Shown here in pieces: positions 59,932-64,000 of a stretch of 64,000 bases of DNA; the first letter of the stretch is position 1, and every line of letters starts with the position of its first letter. Both the position numbers and the translations under genes were made by a program. The DNA is from Streptomyces sp. PT12 (lineage in GTDB: Bacteria > Actinomycetota > Actinomycetes > Streptomycetales > Streptomycetaceae). The stretch covers positions 39,682-103,681 of the forward strand of contig NZ_QEST01000243.1 of NCBI RefSeq assembly GCF_003311645.1, in the 5' to 3' direction. The notes under the pieces were generated by a model. It saw only the letters and a list, made by a program, of their open reading frames with translations. It was not told the DNA's origin and made no database searches.

Positions 59932-61601
59932 CCGCCACCGTCAGCCCCGTCGTCGTCGAAGTCATCCGCAACGGCTTCAACTCCGCGGCCGAGGAGATGA
60001 GCGTCTCCCTCTTCCGCGGCGCCCACACCCCCGTGATCTACGAGGCGAAGGACTGCGCCGTCGGCCTGTACGACGCCCAGGCGCGGCTGCTCGGCCAGGC
60101 GCCTGGACTGCCCATCTTCCTGGGCAACATCCAGGCGTGCATCGAGCACGTGACCGCGAAGATCGGGCTCGACGGCTACGCCGACGGCGACGTGTTCGTC
60201 CTCAACGACGCCTATATCCAGGGCTCCCACCTGACGGACATCACCGTGCTCGCGCCGATCTTCGTCGACGGCGCGCTCGTGGCGTTCGCCGCCACCAGGG
60301 CCGACGGCGGGCACCTGGGCGGCAAGGACCTCGGCGTGTCCACCGGCACCCGGCACATCTACGAGGAGGGGCTGCGCATCCCACCGGTCAGGCTGGTGAA
60401 GGCGGGCGTCCCCGACGAGGAGATCTTCGACATCCTGGCGCTGAACAGCTTCTTCCACGCCGCCCGCCGCGGCGACCTCAAGGCGCAGGTCGCCGCCTGC
60501 TACAAGGGCGCCGAGCGCCTTCGGGCGCTCTACCTGAAGTTCGGCCGCCCGGTGGTCGAGGCCGCCACGGCCGACATCTTCCGCCAGTCCGAGGAGCTGG
60601 ACCGCCGCGCGGTCGCGGCCATCCCCGACGGCACATACACCGCGGCGGGCCTCATCGACGACGACGGCGTGTCCGGCACCCCGGTGCGCGTCCAGGTCGC
60701 CGTCCGGGTGGCCGGTGACGAGATCGCCGTCGATCTCACCGGTTCGAGCGCGGCCACCCCGGGCCCGGTGAACTCGGGGCGGGTGCAGGCGATCTCCGCG
60801 TGCCGCGTCGCGTTCAAGGAGCTCATCAACCCCGAGGCGCCGGTCACCGGCGGGAACTTCCGCAACCTGCGCGTCGTGATCCCCGACGGCAGCGTCTTCG
60901 ACGCCCGCGAGCCCGCGCCCGTCCAGTGGTACTACACGCCGCTCGGCCTGCTCATCGACCTCGTGCAGCGGGCGCTGGCCCCGGTGCTGCCCGAACGGGT
61001 CGCCGCCGCCCACTTCGGCGACTCGATGATCGTCTCGTTCGTCGGCACCGCGCGCGACGGCGCGGGCGCCGAGGACTTCGTGCTCATCGACGCCGAGACC
61101 GGTGGCTGGGGCGCGTTCCACGACGGCGACGGCCAGGACGGGATGATCAACGTCATCAACGGGGACTTCAAGAACCTGCCCATCGAGTTCGTGGAGAACA
61201 AGTTCCCGCTCACGATCGAGGCTTACGGGCTGCGGCAGGACTCCGAGGGCGCGGGGCGGTTCCGCGGCGGCCTGGGCGTGCACAAGACGTTCAGGGTCGA
61301 GCAGGACGGCACCGCCCTCTCGCTGTGGCTCGACCGGTCCCTCACCCCGGCCTGGGGGCTGTTCGGCGGCCATGACGCCACAGGCCCGGTCGCGGTGGTC
61401 GCTCCCGGCACGCCGGACGAGCGTCGGCTCAACAAGATCACCGACCTGCGGCTCGCCGCGGGCCAGCGCGTCCAGGTCCTCACCGGCGGCGGGGGCGGCT
61501 ACGGCGACCCGCGCCAGCGCGACCCCGAGCTCGTCGCCCGCGACGTGGCCGACGCCTACATCTCGCCCCGGCGCGCCCGGGACGTCTACGGCTCCGCGTG
61601 A
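59928..61601 (+). CDS. HyuB / oxoprolinase C-terminal-type subunit (copy 2)
   Basis: 557 residues. Motifs: VFVLNDAYIQGSHLTDITVL, RHIYEEGLRIPPVRLVKAG, the PGPVNSGRVQAI region and a normal end VLTGGGGGYGDPRQRDPEL. Unlike copy 1, it stops where the family usually stops. It forms the catalytic half of an ATP-dependent cyclic amide hydrolase (hydantoinase, N-methylhydantoinase or oxoprolinase). Last gene of the operon. Confidence 0.9.
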   Translation: MTATVSPVVVEVIRNGFNSAAEEMSVSLFRGAHTPVIYEAKDCAVGLYDAQARLLGQAPGLPIFLGNIQACIEHVTAKIGLDGYADGDVFVLNDAYIQGSHLTDITVLAPIFVDGALVAFAATRADGGHLGGKDLGVSTGTRHIYEEGLRIPPVRLVKAGVPDEEIFDILALNSFFHAARRGDLKAQVAACYKGAERLRALYLKFGRPVVEAATADIFRQSEELDRRAVAAIPDGTYTAAGLIDDDGVSGTPVRVQVAVRVAGDEIAVDLTGSSAATPGPVNSGRVQAISACRVAFKELINPEAPVTGGNFRNLRVVIPDGSVFDAREPAPVQWYYTPLGLLIDLVQRALAPVLPERVAAAHFGDSMIVSFVGTARDGAGAEDFVLIDAETGGWGAFHDGDGQDGMINVINGDFKNLPIEFVENKFPLTIEAYGLRQDSEGAGRFRGGLGVHKTFRVEQDGTALSLWLDRSLTPAWGLFGGHDATGPVAVVAPGTPDERRLNKITDLRLAAGQRVQVLTGGGGGYGDPRQRDPELVARDVADAYISPRRARDVYGSA

Positions 61602-61610
61602 GGGCGGGAT

Positions 61611-61622
61611 CCGGACGTCCGG
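61611..61622. terminator. Perfect palindrome CCGGACGTCCGG
   Basis: A 12-bp perfect palindrome between the converging HyuB and M15 genes, 10 bp after the HyuB stop. It could fold only into a hairpin with a small loop. A weak bidirectional terminator or protein site; no T-run. Confidence 0.3.
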
Positions 61623-61626
61623 TGAT

Positions 61627-62178
61627 TCACGGGGAGTTGACGCGTGGCTCAGGGGTGAAGGGGCCCGAGGGGTATCCCGTGTCGAAGTGCATGTAGTCGG
61701 GGACGTCGATGTTCTGCCAGATCCAGCCCTCCTCGGTGAAGGCCCGCCAGACGAGGCCGCCTTCGAGGATCCTGCCCCGGCCCTCATCGCGTTCGGCGAA
61801 CTCGGGTCCCGGGGACCAGCAGGCGCAGCGCGGGTCCCGCCAGGGGTTCTCGCGGGGGTTGATGTCGATGGCGCGGCCGTTGGCGTGCGGGGACTCGGCC
61901 TGCGGGGCGTTGATCTGGTCGGGGCGGCGGCAGTTGTAGGCGGCGGTGTTGTCGTCGGCCATGCTGGCGTTGTTGTCGCCCTCGTACTCCTCGACCGGCC
62001 GCATCCTGCGGATGGGGAAGCGCTCGTCGAAGAGGCGGGTGAAGATGCGGACGACGCTGTCGGCGACATCCGCGTTGACGACGAGAACGCCGCGGGAGAC
62101 CTCGCCGTCGAAGTCGATGTGGTTGATCTCCACCCGGCGCAGGTCCTCGCGGGTGGCCGGGCAGCCCTCGCGCCACAT
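61627..62178 (-). CDS. M15-family metallopeptidase (D-Ala-D-Ala carboxypeptidase fold), probably N-truncated
   Basis: 183 residues from ATG 62178 (preceded by GGAG at a suitable distance). It has LREDL-like MWREGCPATREDLRRVEINH, the zinc motif SPHANGRAIDINPRENPW (His and Asp) and the second His in VPDYMHFDTG, all needed for M15 activity. Most relatives are secreted with an N-terminal signal; here none exists, and 8-13 bp upstream the DNA becomes coding on the other strand. The gene may be a truncated copy that keeps the whole catalytic domain. Convergent with HyuB copy 2. Confidence 0.78.
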   Translation of the reverse strand: MWREGCPATREDLRRVEINHIDFDGEVSRGVLVVNADVADSVVRIFTRLFDERFPIRRMRPVEEYEGDNNASMADDNTAAYNCRRPDQINAPQAESPHANGRAIDINPRENPWRDPRCACWSPGPEFAERDEGRGRILEGGLVWRAFTEEGWIWQNIDVPDYMHFDTGYPSGPFTPEPRVNSP

Positions 62179-62185
62179 GCCGTTC

Positions 62186-62358
62186 GCTCCGCCGATGACT
62201 ACACCGCGGCGCTGCTCGAGCAGGCGTTGGACACCACGGCCGACCGGACCGGCGCCCTCGTGCGGTTCGCCGGTCGGCTCGACCCCGACGAGGCCGCCGC
62301 CCTGCGCGCGGCCCTCACGCTGGTCGAGAGGGACCCCGATCCGCGCGAGGGGGGCTGA
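62186..62358 (+). pseudogene. 5'-truncated frame of unknown family
   Basis: The frame gives SADDYTAALLEQALDTTADR, RTGALVRFAGRLDPDEAAAL and ends PREGG. It has the codon bias of a real gene and a plausible helical protein end, but it has no start: going upstream the frame runs into the M15 gene of the opposite strand at about 62185. I do not recognise the family (a regulator C-terminus is possible). A further short frame (GTG 62360, 36 residues, one hydrophobic segment) follows but I cannot support it. Confidence 0.45.
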
Positions 62359-62557
62359 CGTGCTCCTCATCCTCGTGCCGCTTCTCCACGCGTTCGCCCT
62401 CGGCGGCCCGGCCGCCCGCCCCGCCTCGATCGCCGGGACGGCGCACGCCGAGAAGGCCCACCGCGACTGAGGGATCGAGCGGCGGGCCACCGCGATCGAC
62501 GCCATGACTCCCGCGGCGCCTGTGCGGCGACTCCATCGCCCTGTCCGGTCGCGAACC

Positions 62558-62567
62558 AAAACGATTT
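62558..62567 (+). promoter_or_regulatory. LacI-type half-palindrome AAAACGATTT
   Basis: A pseudo-palindrome AAA-aCGa-TTT with a central CG, the hallmark of LacI-family operators, in AT-rich flanks (ACCAAAACGATTTAGC). It lies 212 bp before the LacI gene in the 400-bp region 62360-62779, which otherwise contains TTGACG (62710-62715) as a possible -35 and a second AACACGTT core near 62687. Weak evidence. Confidence 0.35.
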
Positions 62568-62779
62568 AGCTGGCGGCCGCGTCGGGCCGCGGCGCACTCG
62601 AGCGCTGAAGCGAGAGCCAACGCCACGCGACACCCCCATGACACGGGCGGCCTGGCCGGTACACGCGCCCTGGGCCGCTTGTTGCCAACACGTTACTGAT
62701 GGGGGTCTTGACGGTGTGGTAGCCCTCCAGCATGGTGCAGAGCACCTGCTAATTCGATTCAGCCACCGGGGAGTTCTCT

Positions 62780-63811
62780 GTGACCGGACGCCGCGTGACC
62801 ATGGCCGATGTCGCCCGTGCGGCGGGGGTCTCCCCAACGACGGCGTCGTTCGTGCTCTCCGGTCGCACCGACATGCGGATCTCCGAAAGTTCCTGGCACA
62901 AGGTGCTTGAGGCGGCTCGCGTGCTCGGCTATCGCCCCAATGTCAACGCGCGCAGCCTTCGCACGCGCTCCACCCAGACCATCGGCCTGGTCTCCGACTC
63001 GATCACGACGACGCCCTTCGCCGGTGAAGTCATCCGGGGAGCCCTCGACGCCGCGTACGCCAACGAGCATCTGGTGTTCATCGCGGAAACGGGCGGTGAT
63101 CGGCATGCGGTGTCGGGGCTCATCCACGCGCTGCTGGACCGGCAGGTCGACGCCGTGATCTTCGCCGCCATGTATACGCACTACATCACCCCGCCGACCG
63201 AGCTGCACGGGCGCCGGGTCGTACTGCTGAACTGCCTCGCGCCCGGGTTCGACGCGCCTTCGGTGATTCCCGACGAGGTCAATGCGGGCCGCGTGGCGGC
63301 GCGGCTGCTGGTGGAGGCCGGTCGTACCGAAGGCATCTGGGCCGTGGGCGGCCACCAGGCGCTGCCGGCCACCCCCGAGGGAGTCTTCGCGGGAAACGAG
63401 CGCATGCGCGGTATCCAGGAGGTACTGCGAGAAGCCGGTAGCGGGCTGGACGGCGTCATCGAGTGCGACTGGAACTCCGAGGACGGCTACCGCGAGGTGC
63501 GCCGCATCCTCGATGAGGGCGCGAGGCCGCGGGCCTTGATCTGCTCCACCGACCGGATTTCCTTCGGTGCCTATCAGGCTCTGGCCGAAGCCGGCCTGTC
63601 CGTGCCGGGGGATGTCTCCGTGATCTCTTTCGACGACCAGGACATCGCGTCCTGGCTCCGGCCCGCCCTGACCACCCTGGCCCTGCCGCACTACGACATG
63701 GGACGCACCGCCGTCGAGCTGATCCTCGGCGGGGAGCCGCTGGACGCCACGGTTCATCGCATCACGATGCCACTGCGCGACCGAGAATCCATTTCCGCCC
63801 CGGGAGGCTGA
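62780..63811 (+). CDS. LacI-family transcriptional regulator
   Basis: 343 residues. HTH at the N-terminus VTMADVARAAGVSPTTASFV; hinge helix NVNARSLRTRSTQTIGLV; then a periplasmic-binding-protein fold with ICSTDRISFGAYQALAE and VSVISFDDQDIASWLRPALT. The GTG at 62780 is preceded by GGGGAG; an ATG seven codons on is the alternative. It probably represses a sugar gene that starts to the right of the window. A strong hairpin follows. Confidence 0.95.
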   Translation: MTGRRVTMADVARAAGVSPTTASFVLSGRTDMRISESSWHKVLEAARVLGYRPNVNARSLRTRSTQTIGLVSDSITTTPFAGEVIRGALDAAYANEHLVFIAETGGDRHAVSGLIHALLDRQVDAVIFAAMYTHYITPPTELHGRRVVLLNCLAPGFDAPSVIPDEVNAGRVAARLLVEAGRTEGIWAVGGHQALPATPEGVFAGNERMRGIQEVLREAGSGLDGVIECDWNSEDGYREVRRILDEGARPRALICSTDRISFGAYQALAEAGLSVPGDVSVISFDDQDIASWLRPALTTLALPHYDMGRTAVELILGGEPLDATVHRITMPLRDRESISAPGG

Positions 63812-63851
63812 CCGCGATCTGCTCATCCCTGACCATCCACGGCCGGTGACT

Positions 63852-63875
63852 GGGGGCGGGCTGCCACCCGCCCCC
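63852..63875 (+). terminator. Strong hairpin after the LacI gene
   Basis: GGGGGCGGG-CTGCCA-CCCGCCCCC: a 9-bp GC stem with a 6-nt loop, 40 bp after the stop. It should stop transcription of the regulator before the next gene even without a T-run. Confidence 0.75.
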
Positions 63876-63930
63876 TCGCCGACTTCATCCGCCTCCGCAT
63901 CTGCATGTGCCTTCAAGAACGGACGAATCC

Positions 63931-64000
63931 ATGCGTAAACCCATCCTAGTAGATTGTTGCAGCTTAATTTTGCTGTGTGGTTGGGTAGAGATGGCGCAGT
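63931..64000 (+). CDS. Start of an unknown reading frame, cut by the window edge
   Basis: ATG at 63931 opens MRKPILVDCCSLILLCGWVE and stays open to the edge. The 70 bp are far less GC-rich than the rest and hold a TTA leucine codon, rare in high-GC actinomycetes. A signal-like hydrophobic start after Arg-Lys is possible. There is no clear ribosome site, so it could equally be an AT-rich leader. Too short to classify. Confidence 0.25.
   Translation, partial: MRKPILVDCCSLILLCGWVEMAQ

Overview
The window is chromosomal DNA of a very high-GC actinomycete. Third codon positions are strongly GC-biased, GTG starts are common, and most neighbouring genes overlap by ATGA or GTGA. Gene families and cluster layout fit a soil filamentous actinomycete; no genus is claimed. 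It holds no rRNA, tRNA or CRISPR array. Assignments come from reading the sequence; family names rest on recognised motifs, and exact substrates are inference.

Left edge (1-5.2 kb): a minus-strand gene runs off the edge, followed by decayed MFS and TctA-like transporter fragments. A TetR regulator faces a cysteine hydrolase (isochorismatase fold) across two copies of a perfect palindrome. An IS200/IS605-type tnpB that is itself broken comes next, with a DUF1989 gene cut short at its right end. A GntR/FCD regulator closes this part.

Central catabolic block (5.2-41.6 kb): this is the main feature. Seven promoter regions each carry two GGATCC-like boxes whose centres are exactly 21 bp apart. 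These promoters precede the GntR gene and every other operon start in the block, so the block looks like a single regulon. It encodes a PLP enzyme, a sarcosine-oxidase-type flavoprotein, two gamma-glutamyltransferase-fold hydrolases, a copper amine oxidase, a Rieske oxygenase, a glutamine-synthetase-like ligase, an aldehyde dehydrogenase, three phosphotriesterase-fold proteins, a GMC oxidoreductase, two YtcJ-type amidohydrolases, an amidase, an N,N-dimethylformamidase large-subunit homologue (with a possible small subunit further upstream), a PotABCD-type ABC importer with two binding lipoproteins, RidA, an MFS exporter, a D-amino-acid-oxidase-like protein and a HyuA/HyuB (oxoprolinase/hydantoinase) pair. 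The simplest reading is import of an amide, formamide or polyamine-like nitrogen compound, hydrolysis to amines, gamma-glutamylation or direct oxidation to aldehydes, oxidation to acids, and recovery of glutamate through 5-oxoproline. The substrate is unknown.

Aromatic block (41.5-50.2 kb): a fused double IclR regulator lies divergent from pcaIJFHGBL, which encodes the whole route from protocatechuate to succinyl-CoA and acetyl-CoA, with a PcaD-PcaC fusion (PcaL).

Right block (50.8-61.6 kb): a Dpp/Opp-type ABC importer (binding protein, two permeases, two ATPases), then an Asp/Glu/hydantoin racemase-family protein, a class V aminotransferase-fold enzyme and a second HyuA/HyuB pair. This looks like uptake and opening of a small cyclic or peptide-like amide.

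Right edge (61.6-64 kb): an M15 peptidase without a signal peptide abuts a 5'-truncated reading frame of the opposite strand. A LacI regulator with a strong terminator follows, then the start of an AT-richer reading frame that leaves the window. A recurring oddity is the number of in-frame 9-24 bp tandem repeats at the ends of genes.
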